DNA of 29,880 bases from DASTGO01 sp035719045 (GTDB lineage: Bacteria > Actinomycetota > Actinomycetes > Actinomycetales > Kineosporiaceae). Where the stretch lies: the NCBI GenBank assembly GCA_035719045.1, contig DASTGO010000281.1, positions 1 through 29,880 of the forward strand. The letters run 5' to 3'. Positions 15,497-23,059 of the stretch are shown here, in pieces. A program made the position numbers and the translations under genes. The first letter of the stretch is position 1. Each line of letters starts with the position of its first letter. Below the pieces are notes generated by a model. That model worked only from the letters and a program-made list of their open reading frames with translations, ran no database searches and had not been told where the DNA came from.

Positions 15497-15513
15497 CCCT
15501 CGACGTGGGCTGA
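15475..15513 (+). repeat. 17-bp tandem duplication across the P450 stop codon
   Basis: GCTGACCCTCGACGTGG is present at 15475-15491 and again at 15492-15508, followed by a third start GCTGA (15509-15513). Because 17 is not a multiple of 3, the second copy is read in another frame and supplies the TGA stop (15494-15496). Confidence 0.95.
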
Positions 15514-15520
15514 ACCGTCA

Positions 15521-15554
15521 CGGGCGGGCCCGCACCGGATGCCGGGCCCGCCCG
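15521..15554 (+). promoter_or_regulatory. Strong hairpin between P450 and ferredoxin genes
   Basis: CGGGCGGGCCCG (15521-15532) pairs perfectly with CGGGCCCGCCCG (15543-15554) around a 10-base loop. It may be a partial terminator or an mRNA-stabilising element that sets unequal amounts of P450 and ferredoxin. No T-run follows. Confidence 0.5.
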
Positions 15555-15604
15555 CCACCGCCGACCGGCATTCCCTGGGATGCCTTGAACCAGAAGGGAT
15601 CGAG

Positions 15605-15928
15605 ATGGCCGAGATCACCTACGTCGAACCGTCGGGCAACGCCGTGACCGTGGCCGTCCCCGACGGGTGGAGCCTGATGCAGGGCGCCACCAGTAATGGT
15701 GTGGACGGGATCATCGGGGAGTGCGGGGGTTCCTGCGCCTGCGCGACCTGCCACTGCTATGTGGACCACGACCGGCTGGCGGACCTGCCCGCCCCGGCGG
15801 AGAACGAGCTGGCGATGCTGCAGACGGCGGCGGCGCCGGTCCGGCCGAACAGCCGGCTCGCCTGCCAGCTCAAGGCGTCCCCGGCCCTGGACGGTCTGGT
15901 GCTGACCCTGCCCGAGACGCAGGAGTAG
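15605..15928 (+). CDS. [2Fe-2S] ferredoxin, adrenodoxin/putidaredoxin type
   Basis: A 107-residue ferredoxin of the vertebrate-type class that serves P450s. The cluster ligands are C40, C46, C49 (C-x5-C-x2-C) and C87, the same spacing as in putidaredoxin. Two extra cysteines (C44 and C51) flank the cluster loop. The acidic helix around 53-70 (DHDRLADLPAPAENE) is the usual docking surface for reductase and P450. ATG 15605 has GAAGGG upstream. It lies between the P450 and the reductase, whose GTG comes 2 bases after this stop, so all three are presumably expressed together. It passes single electrons from reductase to P450. Confidence 0.95.
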   Translation: MAEITYVEPSGNAVTVAVPDGWSLMQGATSNGVDGIIGECGGSCACATCHCYVDHDRLADLPAPAENELAMLQTAAAPVRPNSRLACQLKASPALDGLVLTLPETQE

Positions 15929-15930
15929 GC

Positions 15931-17205
15931 GTGTCCGCACCGTCCCCCCAGCCGCAGGCGTGGCAGGCGCCGGGGGATCTGCGCACGGTGGTCGTGGTCG
16001 GTGCCGGGCAGGCCGGGGTCCAGGTCGCGGAATCCCTGCGCAGCCTGGGATTCGACGGCCAGATCACCCTGCTCGGCGCCGAGCCGTACGGCCCCTACCA
16101 CCGGCCGCCGCTGTCCAAGGACTGGCTGACCGGGGCGATCGAGGCCGGCCAGCTCGTCCTGCGCAGCCCGGAGGCCTTGCAGCGCAAGGGGATCCAGCTG
16201 CGGACCGGTGCGCAGGTGGTCGCCCTGCGACCGGACCGCCGGGAGCTGGAGCTGGCCGACGGCGAGGTCCTCGGCTACGACGGGCTGGCCCTGGCCACGG
16301 GAGCCCGGCCGCGGCGGCTGTCCCTCCCGGGGGCCGACGCCCCCGGGATCGCCGTGCTGCGGACCCGGGACGACGCGACCGCGGTGGCCGAGGGGCTGGA
16401 CCGCTGCGTCGCCACCGGCCGGCCGCTGGTCGTGGTGGGCGGCGGCTTCGTCGGGCTGGAGGTGGCCGCGGCGGCCCGGCACCGCGGGATCGCCGTCACC
16501 GTGCTGGAGGCCCAGCCCCGGCTGCTGGCCCGGGCCCTGGCCGAACCGCTCTCGGACTGGTACGCAGGGCTGCACGCCGGGCACGGGGTCGAGCTGCTGC
16601 TGGGCACCGGGGTCGCCGGGTTCGAGAGCGCAGGCGGTGCCGCCACCGGGGTGCGGATCACCGACGGGCGGGTGCTGCCGGCCGGGATGGTCCTGCTCGG
16701 GGTCGGTGCGGACCCGGACGACGCCCTGGCCCGGGCCGCCGGGCTGGACTGCGAGCGCGGCATCGTCGTCGACGACTGCGGCCGCACCAGTGCGCCGGCC
16801 GTGGTGGCCGCCGGGGACTGCACGGTCACCCGGCTCGCTGACGGGACCGTCCGCCGGCTGGAGTCGGTGCAGAACGCCGTCGAGCAGGGCAAGGCCGCGG
16901 CCGCCGCCCTGCTCGGACTGGAACGCCCGTTCACCGGGGTGCCGTGGTTCTGGTCCCGGCAGTACGACGTCCAGCTGCAGCTGGCGGGCCTGGCCGACCG
17001 GGCCGACCGCTGGGAGCTGAGCGGGGACCTGAACGCGCCGTCCTTCACGCTGTACGGGTTCCGCGACGCCGAACTGGTCTGCGCGCAGTCGGTGAACGCC
17101 CCGAGCGATCACCTGGAGGCCCGCAGGACGCTGGCCGGGGCGGCGCCGGCACGACCCGGGCCGCGGCGACCGGAGAGCCCGCACCCGGCGCCCCTGCCGG
17201 CCTGA
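15931..17205 (+). CDS. FAD/NAD-dependent ferredoxin reductase (putidaredoxin reductase type)
   Basis: A 424-residue flavoprotein. VVVGAGQAG (21-29) is the FAD dinucleotide fold; PYHRPPLSK (55-63) is the conserved loop of this family; LATGARPR follows (about 121-128); VVVGGGFVGLEVA (167-179) is the NADH fold; AAGDCTV marks the second FAD motif. A C-terminal dimer/acceptor domain follows (about 325-405) and then a Pro-rich tail. It transfers electrons from NAD(P)H to the ferredoxin encoded upstream. GTG 15931 is preceded by AGGAG inside the ferredoxin stop region, so translation is coupled. The stop lies in the first unit of a 15-bp tandem repeat, followed by a strong terminator. Confidence 0.95.
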   Translation: MSAPSPQPQAWQAPGDLRTVVVVGAGQAGVQVAESLRSLGFDGQITLLGAEPYGPYHRPPLSKDWLTGAIEAGQLVLRSPEALQRKGIQLRTGAQVVALRPDRRELELADGEVLGYDGLALATGARPRRLSLPGADAPGIAVLRTRDDATAVAEGLDRCVATGRPLVVVGGGFVGLEVAAAARHRGIAVTVLEAQPRLLARALAEPLSDWYAGLHAGHGVELLLGTGVAGFESAGGAATGVRITDGRVLPAGMVLLGVGADPDDALARAAGLDCERGIVVDDCGRTSAPAVVAAGDCTVTRLADGTVRRLESVQNAVEQGKAAAAALLGLERPFTGVPWFWSRQYDVQLQLAGLADRADRWELSGDLNAPSFTLYGFRDAELVCAQSVNAPSDHLEARRTLAGAAPARPGPRRPESPHPAPLPA

Positions 17206-17238
17206 CCTCTGCCGGCCTGACCTCTGCCGGCCTGACCT
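17194..17238 (+). repeat. 15-bp tandem repeat over the reductase stop codon, three copies
   Basis: CTGCCGGCCTGACCT repeats perfectly at 17194-17208, 17209-17223 and 17224-17238, with a partial fourth copy starting CTG. Each copy contains TGA in the reading frame of the reductase; the first TGA (17203-17205) is its stop. Confidence 0.95.
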
Positions 17239-17252
17239 CTGTTCGCCTGGAA

Positions 17253-17301
17253 CGTCAACGCCCGCACCGCCGGCGAGGGACCGGTGGTGCGGGCGTTGAC
17301 G
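17253..17301. terminator. Bidirectional terminator between the P450 and chemotaxis operons
   Basis: CGTCAACGCCCGCACC (17253-17268) pairs perfectly over 16 bp with GGTGCGGGCGTTGACG (17286-17301). The loop can extend the stem through CCGG/CCGG. It sits between the convergent reductase (stop 17205) and cheA (stop 17332). Confidence 0.85.
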
Positions 17302-17331
17302 GTGGTGCGGACGCGACGGGTGCGGCCGGGG

Positions 17332-19653
17332 CTATTCCCGGGAACCGGCGGTGGCGAACTGGGCGGCGCCCTGCCGGTCCCCGTAGTGGCGGACCAGCAT
17401 CGGCACGTCGATGATCAGCGCGACGTCGCCGTTGCCGAGGATGGTCGACCCGCCGATCCCCTGCACGTGCTCGAACACCCGGCTGAGCGGCTTGATGACG
17501 GTCTGGAACTCACCCATCAGGGCGTCCACGACCAGGCCGATCTTCATCCCGGCGTACTCGACGACGACGACGTTCTCCCGGCGTGGCCGCTCCCCGGCGA
17601 TCCCGAACTGCGAGCGCAGCCGGATGAAGGGCAGCACCTCCCCGCGCAGGTCCATGCAGTCGCGGGCATGGGCGGACGGCGGCAGCTCGACGCATTCGAT
17701 GACCTGGTCCAGCGGGACGACGAACGACGCACCGCCGACGCCGACCTGGAAGCCGTCGATGATCGCCAGGGTGAGCGGCAGCCGGATCCGCATCGTGCTG
17801 CCCCGGCCCGGACGGTTCTCGATGTCGATCGTCCCGCGCAGCGCGGTCACGTTGCGCTTCACCACGTCCATCCCGACCCCGCGCCCGGACAGGTTCGACA
17901 CCTGCTCGGCGGTGGAGAATCCGGGCTCGAAGATGAGCTGGCAGATCTCCTGGTCCGACAGCACAGTGCCGGGCTCGACCAGGCCGCGCTCGATCGCCTT
18001 CGTCAGCACGGCCTGGGTGTCAATGCCGCTGCCGTCGTCGCTGACCTCGATGACGATGCTGCCGGAGTCGTGGAAGGCGTTGAGCCGCAACGTTCCCCGG
18101 GCGGGCTTGCCGCGCTCCAGGCGGACCCCGGGTGACTCGATCCCGTGGTCCATCGAGTTGCGGACCAGGTGCATCAGCGGGTCGCCGATCTGCTCGACCA
18201 GTGCCTTGTCGACCTCGGTGTCGCCGCCGGAGATGACCAGGGCGATGTCCTTGCCGAGGTCTGCGCTGACGTCGCGGACGACGCGCTGGAACCGGCTGAA
18301 CGTGGTCCCGATCGGCACCATCCGCAACTGCAGGGCGCTGTCGCGGACCTCCTCCACCAGTCGCATGACCTCGCCGATCGAGGTGACCAGGGACTCGTCG
18401 CGCATCAGTGACGCCCGCAGCCCGGCGCTGGCCCCGGCGATCACCAGTTCGCCGACGGCGTCGATGAGCCGGTCCAGCCGGGTGGCGTCGATCCGGATGG
18501 TGCGCGCGTCCCGGTTGCCGGACCCGGCCGCCGAACCGGACCCGCCCGCGCTCTCCCCGCTGCCCGTGCCCTGATCGCCGCCGCTGCCCGGCTGGGCCGG
18601 GACGGGGCTCGGGGTCCGGGTCTGTGCGGGGATCCGCTCCAGCAGGGAACCGTTGCCGGACCGCTCGGCAGGCCCCTCACCGCAGGCTTCCGGCTGTCGG
18701 CCGGCCTCAGGCTGCGCGGCCGTGGCCGGGCCGGACTCCGTGGCAGGGACGGGTTCGCCGAGGGCCTGCGCCAGCGCGGCTGCGTCGATCGCGCCGGTCC
18801 GCACGAGGATCTCGCGGACCCGCGGCGCCAGTTCCCCCTGGGCGCGCACCAGGTCCGCGTACTGCGACGGCTGGTCCTGCGGGCCGAGCACCCGGATCTG
18901 GCTCTCCTCGGCCACGAAGTCGAACACCCCGGTGACGGTCTCGATCGGCGCGTCGGTGAGCAGGGTGATCTCGAAGTCCAGGTAGGAGGCCTCGGGATCG
19001 AACTCCTCCGCCGGTGGCAGCAGGTCGTCGAGGGTGCTCAGGGCGACGACCTCGCCGAGGGTGTTCAGGTATCGGATGAACGCCAGCGGGTCCATGCCGT
19101 TGCGCAGGCAGTTGCTGCCGAACCGCAGGCTCAGGTGCAGCCGGCGTCGGCGGTCCGCCGGACCACCGCGTCCCGCGGCCGCCTCGGGGCCCGATCCCGG
19201 CGCGTCCGCCTGCCGGTCGTCCGGACCGTCGCCGGCCCGCCCGCCGTCACCCTCCAGGAAACCGCGCAGTCCCGCCAGCAGCCCGGCCTCCTGCGCCGCC
19301 AGTTCGGGGCTCTCCTCGAGCTGGCCGTGGGCCACCCCGCTCATCAGCGCGTTGAGGTGGTCCGCGCAGGGCAGCAGGCAGCCGACCAGCTCGCTGGTCA
19401 CCTGCAGTTCCTCGTTGCGCAGCCGGTCCAGCACGCTCTCCAGGACGTGGGTGAACCGGACGATGTGCTCCAGGCCGAACAGTCCGGAGGAGCCCTTGAT
19501 CGTGTGCGCGGCGCGGAACACCGCGTTCACGGTCTCGAGCGGGTCCTCCTCGTGCTCCAGGCCGAGCAGCCCGTCCTCCATGTCCTGCAACAGCTCGCGG
19601 GCCTCCTCGACGAAGGTCGCCAGCGCGGCCTTCATCTCCTTCTCCAGGCTCAT
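17332..19653 (-). CDS. cheA: Chemotaxis histidine kinase CheA
   Basis: A 773-residue kinase with domains in the usual order. The HPt domain (1 to about 105) has H50 in AAHTIKGSSG as phosphorylation site. A middle domain (about 170-256) has RFGSNCLRNGMDPLAFIRYLNTLG and may serve as the CheY/CheB-docking P2. A long Gly/Ser/Pro linker spans about 300-383. The dimerisation helices lie at about 385-450. The HATPase domain has LVRNSMDHGIE (N box), DDGSGID (G1), FEPGFST (F box) and GRGVGMD (G2). A C-terminal CheW-like domain runs from about 632 to 765. It phosphorylates CheY and CheB in response to receptor arrays. Its ATG overlaps the STAS gene stop by 4 bp. It is last in the operon. All key residues are intact. 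Confidence 0.97.
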   Translation of the reverse strand: MSLEKEMKAALATFVEEARELLQDMEDGLLGLEHEEDPLETVNAVFRAAHTIKGSSGLFGLEHIVRFTHVLESVLDRLRNEELQVTSELVGCLLPCADHLNALMSGVAHGQLEESPELAAQEAGLLAGLRGFLEGDGGRAGDGPDDRQADAPGSGPEAAAGRGGPADRRRRLHLSLRFGSNCLRNGMDPLAFIRYLNTLGEVVALSTLDDLLPPAEEFDPEASYLDFEITLLTDAPIETVTGVFDFVAEESQIRVLGPQDQPSQYADLVRAQGELAPRVREILVRTGAIDAAALAQALGEPVPATESGPATAAQPEAGRQPEACGEGPAERSGNGSLLERIPAQTRTPSPVPAQPGSGGDQGTGSGESAGGSGSAAGSGNRDARTIRIDATRLDRLIDAVGELVIAGASAGLRASLMRDESLVTSIGEVMRLVEEVRDSALQLRMVPIGTTFSRFQRVVRDVSADLGKDIALVISGGDTEVDKALVEQIGDPLMHLVRNSMDHGIESPGVRLERGKPARGTLRLNAFHDSGSIVIEVSDDGSGIDTQAVLTKAIERGLVEPGTVLSDQEICQLIFEPGFSTAEQVSNLSGRGVGMDVVKRNVTALRGTIDIENRPGRGSTMRIRLPLTLAIIDGFQVGVGGASFVVPLDQVIECVELPPSAHARDCMDLRGEVLPFIRLRSQFGIAGERPRRENVVVVEYAGMKIGLVVDALMGEFQTVIKPLSRVFEHVQGIGGSTILGNGDVALIIDVPMLVRHYGDRQGAAQFATAGSRE

Positions 19654-19970
19654 TGCCCGGCCTCCTGCGAGCGCGGCGACCCGGAAGGTTCCAGATCGGT
19701 GGTGAGATGGGCGATGGCGAGCACGTCGAGTACCGGGCGGCTCGGGGAGACCAGGTGCAGCCGGCGGCCCTGGGCCGCGGCCTCGCGCCTGGCCATCAGC
19801 AGCAGCTGGACTCCGGCCGTGTCGAGTTCGGTGACGCTGCCGGCCTCCAGCTCGAGGTCGCTCTCGTCCGCGGTCAGCTCCAGGAAGCCCAGCAGGGCGG
19901 CCTTCTCCTCGGCTGCGGTCTGGATCGTCAGCTCGCCGACCAGGGCCAGCGAGGGCGCGGGGGCGTTCAC
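19650..19970 (-). CDS. STAS-domain protein encoded between cheY and cheA
   Basis: A 106-residue single STAS domain of the anti-anti-sigma type: VGELTIQTAAE, then VTELDTAGVQLLLMA with T51 at the position phosphorylated in SpoIIAA-like proteins, and LHLVSPSRPVLDVL. STAS proteins act as phospho-switchable partner proteins; small versions encoded inside chemotaxis clusters are known in several phyla, but their role there is poorly defined. GTG 19970 overlaps the cheY stop and its own stop overlaps the cheA start, so it is made in step with both. No kinase or phosphatase of the RsbW/RsbU type is in the window. Function in the pathway is unassigned. Confidence 0.88.
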   Translation of the reverse strand: MNAPAPSLALVGELTIQTAAEEKAALLGFLELTADESDLELEAGSVTELDTAGVQLLLMARREAAAQGRRLHLVSPSRPVLDVLAIAHLTTDLEPSGSPRSQEAGQ

Positions 19971-20335
19971 GGCAGGATCAGCTTCGAGACGGCGGCGAGC
20001 ATCTGTGCCGGCTGGAACGGCTTGACCACCCAGGCCTTGGCGCCCGCCTGCTGGCCCTCGAGCTTCTTCTTCTCCTCCGACTCCGTGGTCAGGATGATGA
20101 TCGGAGTGAACTTGTAGGCGGGCAACTTCTTGGCCTCCTTGACGAACGTGATGCCGTCCATGCGGGGCATGTTCACGTCCGAGATGATGAGGTGGATCTT
20201 GCGGCCGTCGAGCTTGGACAGACCGTCCTGACCGTCGACACCCTCGATCACTTCATAGCCCGCACCGCGCAGGGCGATGCCGACGACCTGCCGGACCGAG
20301 GCTGAGTCGTCGACGATGAGGATCGTCTTGCCCAT
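19967..20335 (-). CDS. cheY: Chemotaxis response regulator CheY
   Basis: A 122-residue single receiver domain without output domain. The acidic pair D9/D10, phosphoacceptor D53 (SDVNMPRMDG), the switch threonine of ILTTES (83-84) and K105 (VVKPF) are all present. CheA-P would phosphorylate it, and CheY-P would then bind the flagellar switch or another target. ATG 20335 has AGGAG overlapping the stop of the MCP-like gene 13 bases upstream. Placing it directly after the MCP-like protein matters because that protein carries a CheZ-like motif for which CheY-P would be the substrate. Confidence 0.96.
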   Translation of the reverse strand: MGKTILIVDDSASVRQVVGIALRGAGYEVIEGVDGQDGLSKLDGRKIHLIISDVNMPRMDGITFVKEAKKLPAYKFTPIIILTTESEEKKKLEGQQAGAKAWVVKPFQPAQMLAAVSKLILP

Positions 20336-20348
20336 GGTCTGTGCGCTC

Positions 20349-21425
20349 CTAGAAGAAAGTGATCTCGGTTTCGGTGACTCCGACCGCCTGACCCGAGTCG
20401 TGGACGTGATGTTCTTCGGCCATCGTGTAGCTGTTCCTGAGCGATTCCCGCAGTGCCGCGGAATCGAACGGGTGCAGCGCCGCCGGCCCGTCCCGCAGGG
20501 ACTCCGCCAGCACGTGCGGGAAGAGGTCGATCCCGTCCCGCAGGTGTTCCAGCATCTGGCTGATCCGGTCCTGGAACTGGAAGGACACCAGGGAATGCGC
20601 GATCTGGTCCTTGATCTCACCGGTGGTGCGGCCGAGGTCCTCGGAGGCCCTGTGCACGGCCTCGACCGTGGTCATCAGGTCCTCCAGCACCGACTGCACC
20701 TGATGGTTGGCATCGGCGACCATGTTCTCCTCGCGCGCGGTCTGCGCCTCTGCGGCCGCGAACGTGGACTCCAGCGCCTTGCGGACTTCCTCGGCCTTCT
20801 GCCCGATCCGCTCGCCGGTGTGCCCGGACAGGTCCGCGAGCTGGCGCACCTCGGCGGCGACCACGCTGAACGCCCGGCCGGCCTCCCCGACGCGCTCGGC
20901 CTCGATCGAGGCGTTGAGGGCCAGCAGATGTGTCTGAGAGGCAATCTTGGTGACCTCGGCGGTCATCGTCTTCATGTCGTCGTTGAGGCCCTTCAGCAGG
21001 CGCAGCTCCTCCAGCGTGCGCCGCTTCAGTTCCAGGGTCTCGTCCAGTTCGGTGACCACGGCGCGCAGCCGGTTGCGGCTGGAGTTGAAGACGTCCCCGT
21101 GACTGCCCGCCATGGACCCCTGGGATTCCGCGAGCACGTCGTCCAGCAACTGGACGATCCCGGAGAAGATGGCGACCAGTTCCCCGACCGCGGTCTCCAT
21201 CTGCTGCCGGGAGGACTCCACGTGGGTGGACCAGATCGGGGTCACGGTCTCACCGAACTCGGTGAGGCTTGCCAGATAGGCCTGCACGTCGACTCCGGCG
21301 GGGTCGACCGGCCCGCCGGCGCCGCCGGTGCCGGTGCCACCCGCGCGGGCAGCTCCGAACCGGTAGCCGAGCCAGCCGGTGGCGGTTGCGGCCACGAGCA
21401 GGGCCGCTGCCCAGACCAGCGTCAC
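20349..21425 (-). CDS. Membrane-tethered MCP-like protein with a CheZ-like FQDxxxQ motif
   Basis: A 358-residue protein. Residues 2-20 form one membrane segment; a Gly-rich spacer (28-40) follows instead of a ligand-binding domain, and no HAMP domain is visible. Long coiled-coil helices run from about 60 to 300. The receptor hairpin tip is clear: IASQTHLLALNASIEAERVG then RAFSVVAAEVRQLA (161-197), the site that binds CheA and CheW. After the hairpin comes SFQFQDRISQMLEHL (281-295). FQDRISQ matches FQDLTGQ of E. coli CheZ, with D286 and Q290 at the positions of catalytic D143 and Q147. The protein ends in an acidic-aromatic tail (TETEITFF). GTG 21425 has GGAGG 7 bases upstream. It sits between cheB and cheY. 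It could be a receptor-like scaffold, a phosphatase, or both. Confidence 0.88.
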   Translation of the reverse strand: MTLVWAAALLVAATATGWLGYRFGAARAGGTGTGGAGGPVDPAGVDVQAYLASLTEFGETVTPIWSTHVESSRQQMETAVGELVAIFSGIVQLLDDVLAESQGSMAGSHGDVFNSSRNRLRAVVTELDETLELKRRTLEELRLLKGLNDDMKTMTAEVTKIASQTHLLALNASIEAERVGEAGRAFSVVAAEVRQLADLSGHTGERIGQKAEEVRKALESTFAAAEAQTAREENMVADANHQVQSVLEDLMTTVEAVHRASEDLGRTTGEIKDQIAHSLVSFQFQDRISQMLEHLRDGIDLFPHVLAESLRDGPAALHPFDSAALRESLRNSYTMAEEHHVHDSGQAVGVTETEITFF

Positions 21426-21467
21426 CTCGGTTCCTCCATCCGGTCGACGTCCTGTCGTCGGGCCTGG

Positions 21468-22559
21468 TCAGATCTGGGCGGCGAACCGCTGGATCAAACC
21501 AGGGATGTCCTGAAGAGGGACCTCGGTTTCCACGGCCCCCAACTTGACCGCCTCGGCTGGCATTCCGTAGACGACACAGGTGGCCTCGTTCTGGCCGACG
21601 GTCCGGGCCCCGGAATCCCTCATCTGGCGCAGCCCTCGCGCGCCGTCGTCACCCATCCCCGTCATGATCACGCCCATCGCGTTGCGGCCGGCACATTCGG
21701 CGACCGAGCGGAACAGGACGTCCACCGACGGCTTGTGCCGGTTGACCGGCGGTCCGTCGTTGACCTGGACCCGGTACTGCGCACCGTCGCGGCGGACGGT
21801 CATGTGCCGCCCGCCGGGGGCGATCAGGACCCGTCCGGGAAGCACCCGGTCGCCGTCGCAGGCCTCCAGCACCTCCGACTCACACAGCCCGTCGAGCCGG
21901 GAGGCGAAGGCGGCCGTGAACTTCTCCGGCATGTGCTGCACGATGACGATCCCTGGTGTCACCCGTGGCATCGAGGTCAGCACCACCTCCAGTGCCTGGG
22001 TGCCACCGGTGGAGGTGCCGATCGCCACCAGCCGGTCGGTGGTCACCGACAGCGTCACCGGCTGCCGGGTGGCGCTCGCGGCGAGGGGATTGCGTTGCAC
22101 GGTCATGGATCCGGACTGCAGCACGGAGGTCACCGCCTTCATATGGCGCATGTCCCCCAGAGCGGCGCCCTTCACGGTACGGACGATGTCGGCCGCGTCG
22201 GACTCCAGGAACGCCTTCAGGCCCTCCCGCGGCTTGGTGATGACGGCGACCGCCCCCGCGCTCATCGCCTGCAGGGTGGTCTCGGCACCCCGCTCGGTCA
22301 GGGTGGAGCACACCACCACCGGGGTGGGCCGGACCGCCATCAGCTCCTTGAGGAAGGTGATCCCGTCCATCCGCGGCATCTCGACGTCGAGCAGGACGAC
22401 GTCGGGCCAGTGCTGGTTCATCCGGTGCATGGCGAAGATCGGGTCGGGGACCGCACCGAGGACGTCGATGCCGGGGTCCTTGTCCAGCACGGCGGTGAGC
22501 ACCTGCCGGACGACCGCGGAGTCGTCCACGATGAGGACCTTCACCCGGTTCGGACTCAT
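21468..22559 (-). CDS. cheB: Receptor methylesterase/deamidase CheB
   Basis: A 363-residue two-domain response regulator. The receiver domain (about 5-125) has D12/D13 and phosphoacceptor D58 (LLDVEMPRMDG). After a linker (130-172), the methylesterase domain (175-363) has the triad S183 (GTSTGG), H209 (VQHMP) and D305 (MTGMGDDGA). CheA-P activates it to remove methyl groups from receptor glutamates, resetting sensitivity. ATG 22559 overlaps the cheD stop as ATGA. Everything needed for activity is intact. Its substrates would be receptors encoded elsewhere and perhaps the MCP-like protein encoded 42 bp downstream. Confidence 0.97.
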   Translation of the reverse strand: MSPNRVKVLIVDDSAVVRQVLTAVLDKDPGIDVLGAVPDPIFAMHRMNQHWPDVVLLDVEMPRMDGITFLKELMAVRPTPVVVCSTLTERGAETTLQAMSAGAVAVITKPREGLKAFLESDAADIVRTVKGAALGDMRHMKAVTSVLQSGSMTVQRNPLAASATRQPVTLSVTTDRLVAIGTSTGGTQALEVVLTSMPRVTPGIVIVQHMPEKFTAAFASRLDGLCESEVLEACDGDRVLPGRVLIAPGGRHMTVRRDGAQYRVQVNDGPPVNRHKPSVDVLFRSVAECAGRNAMGVIMTGMGDDGARGLRQMRDSGARTVGQNEATCVVYGMPAEAVKLGAVETEVPLQDIPGLIQRFAAQI

Positions 22560-23059
22560 GGCAGCGCCATCTCCTCGAGTCGTTCGGAGTGCCGGACCCA
22601 GACGTCGCCGCTGAACACGTCGAGGACCACCTGCCGGTGGCCGGTGCCGCCCAGGTGCATGGAGGTGAGGTGGAGGCCGAGGTCGGACAGCAGATGCAGC
22701 CCGGCGTCGATGTTCCGTGAGGCCACGTCGACGGCGATCATGTTGTGCCCCGGAAACTGGTTCCCGCCGCCGAACATCTTGACCTGGTACTCCTGGGGCC
22801 GGGTGCCGGCTGCCTCGATCTCGTGCAGCATGATCGTCAGCGCCTCGTCGGCGTACTTCCCGGACAGCTCGCCGTGCGGGGTCGCGCCGTGTCTCGTCGG
22901 CATCATGTAGTGGCACATCCCCCCGATGAGGGACGCGGGGTGCCACAACGTGATCGCGACGCAGGAGCCGAGCAGGGTGCGGATCCGGGTGTGACGGTCG
23001 CCGAAGTAGAGGTCTCCCGGTCCGAGGAAGACCTCCATGAGTCCCGGCGTTTCGGTCAC
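22556..23059 (-). CDS. cheD: Chemoreceptor glutamine deamidase CheD
   Basis: A 167-residue CheD, the usual size. The catalytic cysteine is C33 in LLGSCVA and the catalytic histidine H50 in GGMCHYMMP. KMFGGGNQF (about 94-102) is the conserved glycine loop and IAVDVASRNI follows. CheD deamidates receptor glutamines; in species with CheC it also binds CheC and stimulates CheY-P hydrolysis. No CheC is encoded here. GTG 23059 overlaps the cheR stop and the gene's own stop overlaps the cheB start, so CheR, CheD and CheB are made together as an adaptation module. Confidence 0.95.
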   Translation of the reverse strand: MTETPGLMEVFLGPGDLYFGDRHTRIRTLLGSCVAITLWHPASLIGGMCHYMMPTRHGATPHGELSGKYADEALTIMLHEIEAAGTRPQEYQVKMFGGGNQFPGHNMIAVDVASRNIDAGLHLLSDLGLHLTSMHLGGTGHRQVVLDVFSGDVWVRHSERLEEMALP

